Shown here: in pieces, positions 9,247 through 18,950 of the stretch | How positions within the stretch are numbered: the stretch's first letter is position 1 | Layout: every line of letters begins with the position of its first letter | Origin: Prochlorococcus sp. MIT 0603 | GTDB lineage: Bacteria > Cyanobacteriota > Cyanobacteriia > PCC-6307 > Cyanobiaceae | Reading direction: 5' to 3' | Assembly (NCBI RefSeq): GCF_000760215.1 | Contig: NZ_JNAW01000002.1 | Span: 652,300 to 716,299, forward strand | DNA length: 64,000 nucleotides | The notes under the pieces: generated by a model | Told to the model about the DNA's origin: nothing | The model's database searches: none | What the model saw: the letters and a program-made list of their open reading frames with translations, nothing else | Program-made: the position numbers and the translations under genes

Positions 9247-10623
9247 CTAACCTTTTGAAATAAAGCGATCTGGGAGAATATCATTTCGCAATAGATCTTC
9301 AGGCAATTCCCTTCTGTGAATTAATTCAGCCTGATTATCAGCAACTATAATTGCAGCGGGTTTAGGGATTCGATTGTAATTTGAACTCATTGAAAAATTG
9401 TATGCACCTGTAGAAAAAACAGCTAAAACATCGCCAGTACTACAACTCGGTAAAGGGTAATTGTTAAGCAAAACATCTCCCGACTCACAATGCTTGCCTG
9501 CAATGGTAACTATTTCAGTTGGTTTATCCAGTGGTTTATCAACAAGAAGAGCAGTGTAATCAGATTGATATGTGATGGGACGTGGATTATCACTCATGCC
9601 ACCATCAACTGAAAAATATGTTCTTATACCAGGAATATGTTTTTTAGAACCAAGTCTATACAAAGTCAAGCCAGCTGTTCCAACTATTGAACGACCAGGC
9701 TCACACATTAAAAGAGGTAATTCAAGGGATCTCTTCTGACAAGCCTTAGCAACTTCTAAAGCAACAACTTCTACCCAAGAACTAATTGAAGGCGGGTCAT
9801 CAGATGAAATGTATCTTATTCCAAGTCCACCTCCAACATTTAAGATTTTTAGTGGGTGGCCAAATTGTCTTCCGATTTCAAGTTTTTCAGCCATAATCTC
9901 AGCCAAATCTCTATGTGGTTGAACTTCAAATATTTGGGAACCAATATGAGCATGCAATCCTATTAATTCCGCCCATTTAATATCCTTTAAATCAATGAAA
10001 ATACTTTCTAATTCATCGGGGTCAAAACCAAACTTACTATCGATATGTCCTGTTTTAATATATTCATGAGTGTGGCATTCAATCCCAGGTGTAAACCTCA
10101 GCAAAAGCTTTGCTTTCTTTTCTTTTCCCTGAACTATTTCTTTTAATTGATCTATATCATATTTATTATCTATTACAATCGTCGCATTATTCTTATAAGC
10201 TAAAAGCAATTCATTCCTAGACTTATTGTTACCATGAAAAACAATCTTTTCTCCTGTTAATCCACCTCTTAAAGCTGTAATTAATTCCCCTTCAGAAACA
10301 ACATCAATGCCCAAGCCCTCTGATGCAATTATGCTACTTAAAGTCAAAGAACTATTTGCTTTGGAAGCATATAAAGGAAGAGATTCCCCTGGATAGCTTT
10401 TTATTAATGACTCTCGATACTCTCTGCAGGATCTTCTTATTGTAAATTCATCCAATAAATAAAGTGGTGTCCCATATTCCTCCGCCAGTTCACTAAGCAC
10501 ACAACCGCCCACAGTTAATCTGTCTTTAGAGTCCAATTGAGTAGTAAGCGGGGCTATATTCTTATTAGGACTAGCTTGATCCTGATGTTTCTCAAAATTT
10601 CGCAAAGAAGGCATATCAAACAA
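9247..10623 (-). CDS. lysA: diaminopimelate decarboxylase
   Basis: LysA removes CO2 from meso-diaminopimelate to make lysine, using PLP. The PLP lysine is in YASKAN (Lys88). The barrel motifs are SEGELITAL, HAHIGSQIF and LNVGGGLGI. The C-terminal domain contributes CEPGRS and CESGDVL, with the catalytic Cys. Its 458 residues include about 30 extra N-terminal residues compared with the shortest homologues. It is the first gene of a minus-strand run that continues into cdaA after 29 bases and starts opposite rimI. Confidence 0.95.
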   Translation of the reverse strand: MFDMPSLRNFEKHQDQASPNKNIAPLTTQLDSKDRLTVGGCVLSELAEEYGTPLYLLDEFTIRRSCREYRESLIKSYPGESLPLYASKANSSLTLSSIIASEGLGIDVVSEGELITALRGGLTGEKIVFHGNNKSRNELLLAYKNNATIVIDNKYDIDQLKEIVQGKEKKAKLLLRFTPGIECHTHEYIKTGHIDSKFGFDPDELESIFIDLKDIKWAELIGLHAHIGSQIFEVQPHRDLAEIMAEKLEIGRQFGHPLKILNVGGGLGIRYISSDDPPSISSWVEVVALEVAKACQKRSLELPLLMCEPGRSIVGTAGLTLYRLGSKKHIPGIRTYFSVDGGMSDNPRPITYQSDYTALLVDKPLDKPTEIVTIAGKHCESGDVLLNNYPLPSCSTGDVLAVFSTGAYNFSMSSNYNRIPKPAAIIVADNQAELIHRRELPEDLLRNDILPDRFISKG

Positions 10624-10687
10624 TCAATTTTGGAGTTGAATTACTAGTCTATTTACTTATAGGCTTAATCATGTAAGGCAAAAAAAA

Positions 10688-11158
10688 ATGAATAAAAAAG
10701 AATTATATCTGGAGCCAAAGATCATCAAACTAGGACTTGAAGATCTAAATAGCTGTATCAAATTAGATTTAAAAACCTTTAATGGTATTTGGAATGCTAA
10801 GCAGTGGAAGAATGAATTGTCAGATCAAGAAAGAATCTGCTTAGGTGCAATTAATGGAAAACAATTGATAGCATTAGGTTGTGCTTGGCTAGTATTAGAT
10901 GAATTAAACATCACTCTAATAGGAGTTGACCCTTTTTATCAAAGGATGGGGATAGGCACCTTAATAGTTTCTTCATTACTAAAAGCAGGACAAGATGCCG
11001 GTGCAAATCAAATATTTATAGAAGCAAGAAAAACGAATATCTCAGCTAAGTTATTTTACAAAAATCTTGATTTTACAGAAGTTGGCTATAGGCCAAATCT
11101 ATATAAAGATGGAGAAGAGGGGAGGCTTTTTCATCGAAATTGCAAAATTGATACTTAA
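10688..11158 (+). CDS. rimI: GNAT acetyltransferase, RimI type
   Basis: 156 residues forming one GNAT domain. The acetyl-CoA loop is YQRMGIGTLIVSSLL, followed by IFIEARKTNISAKLFYKNLDF, which matches the end of RimI enzymes (N-acetylation of ribosomal protein S18). Substrate assignment is by family only. It starts opposite lysA and is followed at once by a terminator-like hairpin that includes its stop codon. Confidence 0.82.
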   Translation: MNKKELYLEPKIIKLGLEDLNSCIKLDLKTFNGIWNAKQWKNELSDQERICLGAINGKQLIALGCAWLVLDELNITLIGVDPFYQRMGIGTLIVSSLLKAGQDAGANQIFIEARKTNISAKLFYKNLDFTEVGYRPNLYKDGEEGRLFHRNCKIDT

Positions 11159-11187
11159 ATCCTGTATAAAAAACCACAGGATTTTAT
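11157..11187 (+). terminator. probable rho-independent terminator after rimI
   Basis: A perfect 9-bp inverted repeat, AAATCCTGT / ACAGGATTT with a 10-base loop, begins within the rimI stop codon and runs into a short T-rich tail (TTTTAT). The stem is AT-rich and the T-tract is short, so efficiency may be modest. It would separate rimI from clpC. Confidence 0.6.
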
Positions 11188-11317
11188 ACCTTTCAAAGAA
11201 ATTAAACGGATTCTAAAAGCTCATATCAAATTACGGTTTATACGAAAGCTAACTACTCACACATTCTCATCTCAATACTGATAAATTAGAGTTAAATGCA
11301 TCTGGCCTAGATCACAT

Positions 11318-13876
11318 ATGTTCGAAAGGTTTACCGAAAAGGCCATCAAAGTAATCATGTTGGCCCAAGAGGAGGCTAGGCGCCTTGGCCATAATTTTGT
11401 TGGGACTGAACAAATCCTCTTAGGATTAATAGGGGAGGGAACTGGTGTTGCAGCAAAAGTCTTGAAATCAATGGGTGTCAATTTAAAAGATTCAAGAGTA
11501 GAAGTTGAAAAAATAATAGGTCGAGGTTCAGGCTTTGTAGCAGTGGAAATTCCATTTACACCACGTGCGAAAAGAGTTTTAGAACTTTCATTAGAGGAGG
11601 CCAGACAACTAGGTCACAACTACATAGGGACAGAGCATCTATTACTTGGTCTTATTAGAGAAGGTGAAGGTGTTGCCGCAAGAGTTATGGAAAATCTTGG
11701 CGTAGATCTTACTAAAGTTAGAACGCAAGTTATAAGGATGCTTGGTGAAACAGCTGAAGTTGCAGCAGGAGGAGGAACTGGGAAAAGTTCAGCAAAAACA
11801 GCAACTCTTGATGAATTTGGAACAAACCTAACTAAATTAGCTAGCGAATCTAAGCTTGATCCTGTTGTTGGCAGGCATGACGAAATTGATAGAGTTATAC
11901 AAATTCTTGGCAGAAGAACAAAAAACAATCCAGTTCTTATAGGTGAGCCTGGCGTAGGCAAAACTGCAATAGCAGAGGGCTTAGCACAACGAATTCAACA
12001 AGGAGATATACCAGATATACTTGAAGAAAAAAGGGTTTTAACTTTAGACATAGGGTTACTTGTTGCAGGGACTAAATATCGAGGTGAATTTGAAGAACGA
12101 CTAAAAAAAATAATGGAAGAAATAAAATCTGCAGGAAATGTAATTCTAGTTATAGACGAGGTTCATACTCTTATAGGAGCAGGTGCAGCAGAAGGAGCTA
12201 TAGATGCTGCTAATATTCTTAAGCCTGCATTGGCAAGAGGCGAACTTCAATGTATTGGTGCTACAACTCTTGATGAATACAGAAAGCATATAGAGAGAGA
12301 TGCTGCACTGGAAAGACGCTTCCAACCTGTAATGATAGGAGAGCCTTCAATCGAAGACACAATTGAAATCCTTAGAGGACTAAGAGAAAGATATGAACAA
12401 CATCATCGACTTAAAATAACTGATGAAGCTTTAAATGCTGCCGCCAACCTCGGTGATAGATATATATCAGACAGATTCTTACCTGACAAAGCAATAGACT
12501 TGATTGACGAAGCGGGAAGTCGTGTCAGACTTCTAAATTCAAAACTCCCACCAGAAGCCAAGCAAGTTGATAAAGAATTAAGAAAAATACAAAAAGAAAA
12601 AGAAGAAGCAGTAAGAGAACAAGATTTCACACAGGCTGGTGAACTAAGAGAAAAAGAGGTTGATTTAAGGAATCAAATAAGATCAATTTTAGATAGTTCA
12701 AAGCAAGAAAATGTTGCATCTAATAAAGAAACTTCCACACTATTAACAGAAACAAAAACTGAAAATATTGAATCGAAAGATACTACTTTAGGAAATAATA
12801 TGCCTCTAGTGAATGAAGAAGATATTGCTCATATAGTTGCATCTTGGACTGGTGTACCAGTTCAAAAACTTACAGAAAGTGAATCAGTAAAATTATTAAA
12901 CATGGAAGAGACGCTTCATCAAAGGTTAATTGGACAAGACGAGGCAGTAAAATCAGTTTCTAAAGCAATAAGAAGAGCAAGAGTCGGTCTTAAAAATCCT
13001 AATAGACCTATCGCTAGTTTCATATTCTCTGGCCCAACTGGTGTTGGTAAAACAGAGCTCACCAAGGCTTTAGCTGCATATTTCTTTGGCAGCGAAGAGG
13101 CGATGATTCGTCTTGACATGTCAGAGTTTATGGAAAGACATACAGTTAGCAAACTAATTGGATCCCCTCCAGGATATGTAGGTTTTAATGAAGGTGGACA
13201 GCTAACAGAAGCAGTTAGAAGACGACCCTACACTGTTGTTTTATTTGATGAAATAGAGAAAGCACATCCAGACGTATTTAACCTTCTACTTCAATTGCTA
13301 GAGGAAGGTCGCCTAACTGACTCAAAAGGAAGAACAGTAGATTTTAAGAATACACTCATAATTATGACTTCAAACATAGGTTCAAAAGTCATTGAAAAAG
13401 GTGGTGGCGGCCTAGGCTTTGAACTTGATGGTGAGAATCCTGAGGATAGTCAATATAATCGAATCAAATCCCTTGTAAATGAAGAGCTCAAGCAATATTT
13501 TAGACCAGAGTTTCTAAACAGATTGGACGAGATAATTGTCTTTAGGCAATTAACTAGAGAAGAAGTGAAAGATATAGCAGAAATAATGCTAAAAGAAGTC
13601 TTCTTAAGAATAAAAGATAAAGGAATCACTCTTTCTGTATCAGAAGCTTTCAAGGAAAGACTCGTAGAAGAAGGGTATAACCCTTCTTATGGAGCTCGTC
13701 CACTAAGAAGAGCTGTTATGAGATTGTTAGAAGATAGCCTTGCAGAAGAATTCTTATCAGGGAAAATTAAAGATGGTGATTACGCGGAAGTTGATATAGA
13801 TGAAAATAAGAATGTAGTTGTCAAACATATTGACGAAAATACTATTAAACCCCAATTAGCAACAGCAGGTATATAA
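11318..13876 (+). CDS. clpC: ATP-dependent chaperone ClpC (Hsp100)
   Basis: ClpC unfolds proteins and feeds them to ClpP; it is abundant in cyanobacteria and plastids. The duplicated Clp N-domain occupies residues 1-150. AAA module 1 has Walker A GEPGVGKT near residue 209. A middle domain with a UVR-like segment follows near residue 430. AAA module 2 has GPTGVGKT near 572 and the C-terminal [10 protein letters not shown]. 852 residues is the standard length. A 159-base spacer from rimI should hold its promoter. The linker at about 465-490 is Ser/Thr/Glu-rich and looks poorly conserved. Confidence 0.97.
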   Translation: MFERFTEKAIKVIMLAQEEARRLGHNFVGTEQILLGLIGEGTGVAAKVLKSMGVNLKDSRVEVEKIIGRGSGFVAVEIPFTPRAKRVLELSLEEARQLGHNYIGTEHLLLGLIREGEGVAARVMENLGVDLTKVRTQVIRMLGETAEVAAGGGTGKSSAKTATLDEFGTNLTKLASESKLDPVVGRHDEIDRVIQILGRRTKNNPVLIGEPGVGKTAIAEGLAQRIQQGDIPDILEEKRVLTLDIGLLVAGTKYRGEFEERLKKIMEEIKSAGNVILVIDEVHTLIGAGAAEGAIDAANILKPALARGELQCIGATTLDEYRKHIERDAALERRFQPVMIGEPSIEDTIEILRGLRERYEQHHRLKITDEALNAAANLGDRYISDRFLPDKAIDLIDEAGSRVRLLNSKLPPEAKQVDKELRKIQKEKEEAVREQDFTQAGELREKEVDLRNQIRSILDSSKQENVASNKETSTLLTETKTENIESKDTTLGNNMPLVNEEDIAHIVASWTGVPVQKLTESESVKLLNMEETLHQRLIGQDEAVKSVSKAIRRARVGLKNPNRPIASFIFSGPTGVGKTELTKALAAYFFGSEEAMIRLDMSEFMERHTVSKLIGSPPGYVGFNEGGQLTEAVRRRPYTVVLFDEIEKAHPDVFNLLLQLLEEGRLTDSKGRTVDFKNTLIIMTSNIGSKVIEKGGGGLGFELDGENPEDSQYNRIKSLVNEELKQYFRPEFLNRLDEIIVFRQLTREEVKDIAEIMLKEVFLRIKDKGITLSVSEAFKERLVEEGYNPSYGARPLRRAVMRLLEDSLAEEFLSGKIKDGDYAEVDIDENKNVVVKHIDENTIKPQLATAGI

Positions 13877-13911
13877 AAATCAAACCAAACAGATTATATA
13901 TATAAATAGAC

Positions 13912-15057
13912 ATGCAAGATAAAAACTATTTGCATAATATTTCGCCCGAGAAAGTAATTAGAGGGGAAAGTGCATGGTCAGAAGCAAAAAATCTTATCCC
14001 TAGTATATGTAAGAGACCACTTTTGTTAGGAAGAAGTAAATCAACATCCTCAATAAGAGAATCAATTGCATCGGATTTAAAATCAATTGGAGTAGATGTT
14101 TATCAAGAAGAGTTAGCATATGATTGCTGTGAAATTGATATAAAAAGAATATGCCAAATAATTTTAACTATGGATTGTGATGGGATAATTGCTTCAGGAG
14201 GAGGAAAAGTACTTGATGCTGGAAAACTAATTGCACATAACATAAATATACCTTGCATAACCATTCCACTTAGCGCTGCAACTTGCGCAGGCTGGACAGC
14301 ACTAGCAAATATTTATACAAATGATGGTGCATTTATAAGAGATCAAACTCTAACTTCCTGTCCAAAATTGTTAATTTTTGACTATAAATTAATTAGGAAA
14401 GCACCTAGAAGAACTCTTGCGAGTGGAATTGCAGATGCCTTAGCTAAATGGTATGAATCATCAATAAGCTGTGCTCAATCCACAGATGCTCTTGTTCAGC
14501 AAGCTGTTCAAATGGCAAGGGTATTAAGAGATCAAATATTAATAGATGGAGTAAAAGCATTACAAGACCCTAATAGTTTATCTTGGGTTAGAGTTGCAGA
14601 AGGATGCTCTCTAACTGCAGGTTTAATTGGTGGGATTGGTGGTGCAAAATGTAGGACAGCTGCTGCACATGCTGTGCATAATGGACTTACACAATTAGAT
14701 TTCTCCGAGAAACCTCTTCATGGAGAATTGGTTGGTTTTGGCATACTTGTTCAATTAAGGATTGAGGAATTAGTATCTGATAATCAATTAGCTTTTCAAG
14801 CTAGAAATCAATTAAATAAGCTACTTGATGATTTAGATCTACCTACAAGCCTTGAATCTCTAGGGCTAAGTAACATAACACAAGCACAGCTAGATAAAGT
14901 ATCTACATTCTCTTGTAGAAAGAATTCTGATATACATAACCTACCATTTAAAGTTGATAAACATACTTTAATAAAAGCTTTAATTGATATAAGCACTGTA
15001 GAAATTAATTCAAATCAGAATAGAGCTAAGGAATTAGCTATTAAAAACCTTAAGTAA
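13912..15057 (+). CDS. iron-containing alcohol/glycerol dehydrogenase family protein (GldA-like)
   Basis: 381 residues of the GldA/dehydroquinate-synthase-like fold. The NAD-binding segment is ASGGGKVLDAGK, followed by ITIPLSAATCAGWTALANIY. Metal ligands probably come from SGIADALAKWYE, the AAHAVHNGL His pair and LHGELVGFG. Family members oxidise glycerol or related polyols, but the real substrate here is unknown. It follows clpC by 35 bases, and the next hydrolase begins 8 bases after its stop. Confidence 0.82.
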   Translation: MQDKNYLHNISPEKVIRGESAWSEAKNLIPSICKRPLLLGRSKSTSSIRESIASDLKSIGVDVYQEELAYDCCEIDIKRICQIILTMDCDGIIASGGGKVLDAGKLIAHNINIPCITIPLSAATCAGWTALANIYTNDGAFIRDQTLTSCPKLLIFDYKLIRKAPRRTLASGIADALAKWYESSISCAQSTDALVQQAVQMARVLRDQILIDGVKALQDPNSLSWVRVAEGCSLTAGLIGGIGGAKCRTAAAHAVHNGLTQLDFSEKPLHGELVGFGILVQLRIEELVSDNQLAFQARNQLNKLLDDLDLPTSLESLGLSNITQAQLDKVSTFSCRKNSDIHNLPFKVDKHTLIKALIDISTVEINSNQNRAKELAIKNLK

Positions 15058-15065
15058 TCCACAAA

Positions 15066-15935
15066 TTGACAACTTCTAAAGAATCGCTTGAAAAGGTAAG
15101 TAAGTTTTTAATTGATCCTCTTGCTATTAAACTAACAGAATCAATTAGATGGTTGAAATTAGATAACATATCAACTGATCAAAACGATCTTTATCCAATT
15201 GCAATTTTAGGCAAAGGCAAGCCTATTTTACTTCTGCATGGTTTTGACAGTTGTTTCTTAGAGTTTCGAAGATTAATCCCTTATTTGCAAAATAATTTCA
15301 AGTTAATTATTCCTGATTTATATGGATTTGGATTCTGTCCAAGGCCACATGACAATAATTATGGAAAGAAAATGATTATTAATCATTTAGAAAATCTCTT
15401 AAAAACTCTAAAAACAAGCAAAGGAGTTGGAGTAATTGGAGCATCTATGGGTGGAGGGATTGCAATAGAATTAGCTAGATCCCTTCAAGTTGATATAAAC
15501 AAATTGTTGCTATTGTCACCCGCTGGTTTGATTGGCAATCCAACTCCAATCCCTCCTCCTTTAGATGTTATAGGTGCATGTTTCTTAAAGCAAAATTTTG
15601 TACGAGACGAGCTTTGTAAAAAAGCTTTTTCCAATCCAAAAGATGTAGGCCCCCCTGAAAAACAGATAGCCTCTATACACGTAAACGTAGCTGGATGGAA
15701 AAGGTCACTTGCTGCTTTTGCCAGGGGAGGTGGTATAGCAAATTGCGCTTTGCCATTGCCGAATCAACCAATGAGTGTTCTATGGGGACAAAATGACAGA
15801 ATTCTTAGCGAAGGGTTGCGTAAAGAATCTACAAATATCTTAAATTGTCCTTGTAAGGAGCTTGAAAATTGTGGTCATCTCCCCCACATCGATCAACCAG
15901 AATTAGTAGCAAAACAATGGAAGACAAATTTTTAA
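15066..15935 (+). CDS. alpha/beta-fold hydrolase
   Basis: 289 residues. The oxyanion segment LLLHGFDS is followed by the nucleophile elbow GASMGG (Ser127), an acid in WGQNDRIL and the final His in NCGHLPHIDQPE, so the triad is complete. The substrate is unknown. The start is TTG at 15066, 8 bases after the previous stop. The next gene (DUF2993 type) starts inside its last codons, so the three genes 13912-16576 are probably one transcript. Confidence 0.82.
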   Translation: MTTSKESLEKVSKFLIDPLAIKLTESIRWLKLDNISTDQNDLYPIAILGKGKPILLLHGFDSCFLEFRRLIPYLQNNFKLIIPDLYGFGFCPRPHDNNYGKKMIINHLENLLKTLKTSKGVGVIGASMGGGIAIELARSLQVDINKLLLLSPAGLIGNPTPIPPPLDVIGACFLKQNFVRDELCKKAFSNPKDVGPPEKQIASIHVNVAGWKRSLAAFARGGGIANCALPLPNQPMSVLWGQNDRILSEGLRKESTNILNCPCKELENCGHLPHIDQPELVAKQWKTNF

Positions 15936-16576
15936 TTAGGGAAACGGTAAAGAAGCCAAAAACATTAGCAGGAATAATTGAAATAGGTCTAAGTTATTGG
16001 CTAAAGATACAGTGCCAATCGATCAAAAATCTAATATTAGAAATACATGATTTAAAAATAGGTTTAATCAATCATGAGATATCATCTGTGTCATTAATTG
16101 CTTCAGATATTATTTTCAAAGGTTTATTTATTGATCATTTAAAATTAAAATCAGATATGATTAGGGTTTCTATAAATTTAATAAAAAAGAATAGCATTCT
16201 ATCAATAAAAGATAGTTTCATTGTAAATGCAAAAGTGACATTAAGTCAAAAAGATATAAATAGTATAATAACTTCAAAGGACTGGTCTTCAATATCAGAA
16301 TGGATTTCTAACAACTTCTTTAATAAACGAAGAGTTGTAGACATCATAGTTAAGCAAAGCCACCTAATCATATACTCCTCTGACACAATATTTAATCAAG
16401 AAAGTTTAGAGTCTAAAAAATTTTTATTAAGAGCAATTGACGGGAATTTGATATTTCATGACAAAGATAACTCAACAGAAAAGATTTTTCCTATTGAGAA
16501 ATCAATATATATAAAAGACATCCTATTTAATGAGAACTTTTTATCTTTCTTTATAGAGGCAAAGGTTAAAGTATAG
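15917..16576 (+). CDS. DUF2993 (LmeA-like) protein
   Basis: About 219 residues from the ATG at 15917, which lies inside the upstream hydrolase gene (19-base overlap). An in-frame start at 15869 would add unrelated residues. The sequence has alternating beta-strand patterns (VSLIASDIIFKGLFIDHLKLKSD, split here as DIIFKGL and DHLKLKSD), as in cyanobacterial DUF2993 proteins, which are thought to bind lipids or envelope components. No signal peptide is obvious. It ends in an 18-bp palindrome shared with the cdsA stop. Confidence 0.65.
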   Translation: MEDKFLIRETVKKPKTLAGIIEIGLSYWLKIQCQSIKNLILEIHDLKIGLINHEISSVSLIASDIIFKGLFIDHLKLKSDMIRVSINLIKKNSILSIKDSFIVNAKVTLSQKDINSIITSKDWSSISEWISNNFFNKRRVVDIIVKQSHLIIYSSDTIFNQESLESKKFLLRAIDGNLIFHDKDNSTEKIFPIEKSIYIKDILFNENFLSFFIEAKVKV

Positions 16577-16589
16577 TTAATTAACTATA
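16572..16589. repeat. 18-bp perfect palindrome containing two stop codons
   Basis: TATAGTTAA followed directly by its reverse complement TTAACTATA. The TAG of the DUF2993 gene (16574-16576) and the TAA of cdsA on the other strand (16577-16579) sit side by side in it. There is no loop and no T-tract, so it is a poor intrinsic terminator. Confidence 0.9.
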
Positions 16590-17461
16590 GGAATTATAAT
16601 TTTAATTAAGTAATAAACAATAGAAGGAGTAAAGATATAACTGTCAATCCTGTCAAAGATTCCTCCATGTCCAGGCAATACATTGCCTGAATCTTTAATA
16701 CCAGCATCCCTTTTCAACATTGATTCAATTAGATCACCAACTATCGCCAACAATCCTACAAGAGCTCCTAAGAGTGAGCTTAAAAGAAATCCAAAAAAAT
16801 CTAAATTAAGTATATAACTAGTTAAAATACCAATAAATATAGAGCAAAATATTCCTAAAACAGCTCCTTCTATTGTCTTAGATGGCGATATAGGCGTAAG
16901 AGGTATCTTGCCAAATATTCTACCAAAATAATATGAGCCAATATCTGATGCAACAATCATAAGGCATGATACAAGTGTGATAATTAGACCAGGGGTAAAT
17001 AACTCCGAATTATTATTTATTAATTCATTTAATGGTAAAGAATCGATGTCAATAAGATTACGAAGCCTAATCCAATAACTGGGCAAATAGCCTAAATAAA
17101 AGAGGCCAAATATTGATGCTGCAATATCAGAAATAGAGCCTGTAACAGGTTGCAAAAGTAGCCATAAACAAATCAGTGCTCCAGACAAAGCCAAGACCGC
17201 ACTAGCAAAATCCCCACCAAAGAAACCTTGACTGTCACAATAAGTCGTTATTAAAAGAATTTGACAAGCAAAAAGAGTTGTTTTAGTTGCAGGTTTAATA
17301 CCAGCAAATTCAGCCATCCTAAAGTATTCAATAAGAGCTAAATGAACTATTGAACAAAGTGCAAAAGTAAAGAAAACACCCCCTATACCAACTACTAACA
17401 AGCCAAAAAGGCCTGCACATAAACCACTAACAATTCTCTTACTATAAAGTAGTGAAGCCAT
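16577..17461 (-). CDS. cdsA: phosphatidate cytidylyltransferase (CDP-diglyceride synthase)
   Basis: CdsA activates phosphatidate with CTP to CDP-diacylglycerol, the precursor of phosphatidylglycerol, an essential thylakoid lipid. 294 residues with about seven or eight membrane segments. The family signature near the C-terminus is visible as KDSGNVLPGHGGIFDRIDS, with SPSKTIEGAVLG before it. Its ATG overlaps the last base of the decarboxylase gene upstream, so they are probably co-transcribed. Confidence 0.94.
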   Translation of the reverse strand: MASLLYSKRIVSGLCAGLFGLLVVGIGGVFFTFALCSIVHLALIEYFRMAEFAGIKPATKTTLFACQILLITTYCDSQGFFGGDFASAVLALSGALICLWLLLQPVTGSISDIAASIFGLFYLGYLPSYWIRLRNLIDIDSLPLNELINNNSELFTPGLIITLVSCLMIVASDIGSYYFGRIFGKIPLTPISPSKTIEGAVLGIFCSIFIGILTSYILNLDFFGFLLSSLLGALVGLLAIVGDLIESMLKRDAGIKDSGNVLPGHGGIFDRIDSYIFTPSIVYYLIKIIIPIVN

Positions 17462-18858
17462 TAATTAACAACTCGTATTTGTGAAGATATTTGTTGAGGC
17501 CATATTTTTTTTTGTATAAGCATCCACTCCACAAGCTCACTGGTCAAAATCTCCCCTGGAAAAAGCAAAGGGATGCCTGGGGGATAAGGAGAGATTAAGT
17601 CAGCAGATATTCGGCCAACACTTTTGCTTAAAGGCACTATTTCACTATCGCCTCTGAAGGCTGATAAAGATGACGAACTTAGGGCTTTTACAAAAGGATT
17701 AGGAGGTTTCTCAAAAGGAGGGTAAGAATCCATTGGGAGGCCTGAGCTAATAAGCTTATCCCAATTGTTTTTTATAGACCTTACGATACCTTGATGTCTT
17801 GCAAAACCGAGGCAGAAAGTTATTGTGCCAGGTTCTGGAAGCTCTCCTACAAGGCCTCTATTAATAAACCATGGATCAGCATCAATACCACTAATTCCTT
17901 GGGCTGCAGTATGAAGAATAAGCTTTAAAGGATCTTGATTATCTAGCAGAGGAACTCCTAACTTACGAAGACGGTCATTAATAAATCTTGCTTTTAATAT
18001 TGCAATCTTAAGTTTCTCTAGAGCATATTCACTTCTGAGTTCATTCAAAGCCGCCTCACAAGAAGCAAGAAGCAATGCACTTGGACTACTTGTTTGAAAA
18101 AGATGGATACATCTCTGAACAATATAAGGGTCGACCATTGATCCTTGCCACCAAAGGGCTGCAGTCTGTACTAATCCATTAGCTGATTTATGTAAAGAGT
18201 GCACAACAAGGTCTGCTCCAGCTTTTAGAGCAGATTGAGGCAAATCGCTATCAAGACAGGAAGAAAAGTAAGCCCCATGAGCTTCATCAACTACAACTGG
18301 CAAGTTTTTATTATGAATAAGAGTGATTAAAGGTCTTAGATTTACTGAATAACCTTGATAAGTAGGGTTAGTTAGAACAACAGCAGAGATAACAATATTT
18401 TCTTTTTCAAGTGCATTCAAAACATCTTGAAACCAATCGACATCTGCGGGCTTATAATGACCTCTATCTTCTAAATAGGGCAAGTCGAATAGTACAGGGT
18501 TTATATCTCCAAGAATGCATGCATGAATTACACTTCTATGAATATTGCGGGGCATTAATACATTTTCTTTAGGCTTTGCAATAGCAAGTAAAGAAGCTTG
18601 TAAAAGTCCTGTAGCACCATTAACCCCAAACCATCCTTTTTTCGCACCAATAGACGATGCACATTCTTGCTGGATTATTTCAATAGCCCCCTCAGAAAGG
18701 CCTAGGCCTCCAATATCTGGTAATTCAGGTAAGTCCCATAGTCCAGGTTTGTTTTTCAGCAATGCTTTAATTTCCATTGGTAAAGCATTTCCTCTACCAT
18801 GTGCAGGCAAAAAAAGATTCTTTCCTCTTTTTGTTGTTAACAGGGCAGTTAGCCTCAT
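17461..18858 (-). CDS. PLP-dependent Orn/Lys/Arg decarboxylase family protein
   Basis: 465 residues of the fold-type I decarboxylase family without the N-terminal wing domain of the E. coli enzymes. The PLP-binding core is VVVDEAHGAYF (Asp191, His194) and the Schiff-base lysine is in HSLHKSANG (Lys224). The C-terminal part PYPPGIPLLFPGE is typical. Homologues act on arginine, lysine or ornithine; the substrate is not certain here. It is transcribed away from the ABC1 kinase gene. Confidence 0.85.
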   Translation of the reverse strand: MRLTALLTTKRGKNLFLPAHGRGNALPMEIKALLKNKPGLWDLPELPDIGGLGLSEGAIEIIQQECASSIGAKKGWFGVNGATGLLQASLLAIAKPKENVLMPRNIHRSVIHACILGDINPVLFDLPYLEDRGHYKPADVDWFQDVLNALEKENIVISAVVLTNPTYQGYSVNLRPLITLIHNKNLPVVVDEAHGAYFSSCLDSDLPQSALKAGADLVVHSLHKSANGLVQTAALWWQGSMVDPYIVQRCIHLFQTSSPSALLLASCEAALNELRSEYALEKLKIAILKARFINDRLRKLGVPLLDNQDPLKLILHTAAQGISGIDADPWFINRGLVGELPEPGTITFCLGFARHQGIVRSIKNNWDKLISSGLPMDSYPPFEKPPNPFVKALSSSSLSAFRGDSEIVPLSKSVGRISADLISPYPPGIPLLFPGEILTSELVEWMLIQKKIWPQQISSQIRVVN

Positions 18859-18950
18859 GAAATCTCCGAGTTCTTTCCTACAGGAAACTCATTACCTTGT
18901 GTTTGGCGCCAGTGAAAAACACTCATAAGGATAATAAAGAAGCTATCACA

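Noticed and set aside
11256-11275. ACTACTCACACATT upstream of clpC resembles the Yfr1 core motif ACTCCTCACAC
   Set aside because: One base differs in the invariant core, there is no flanking stem or terminator hairpin, and the position is not that of known Yfr1 genes.
11620-11961. 113-codon frame antisense to clpC, Pro/Ser-rich
   Set aside because: Typical mirror frame of a conserved gene, without a ribosome site or domain.
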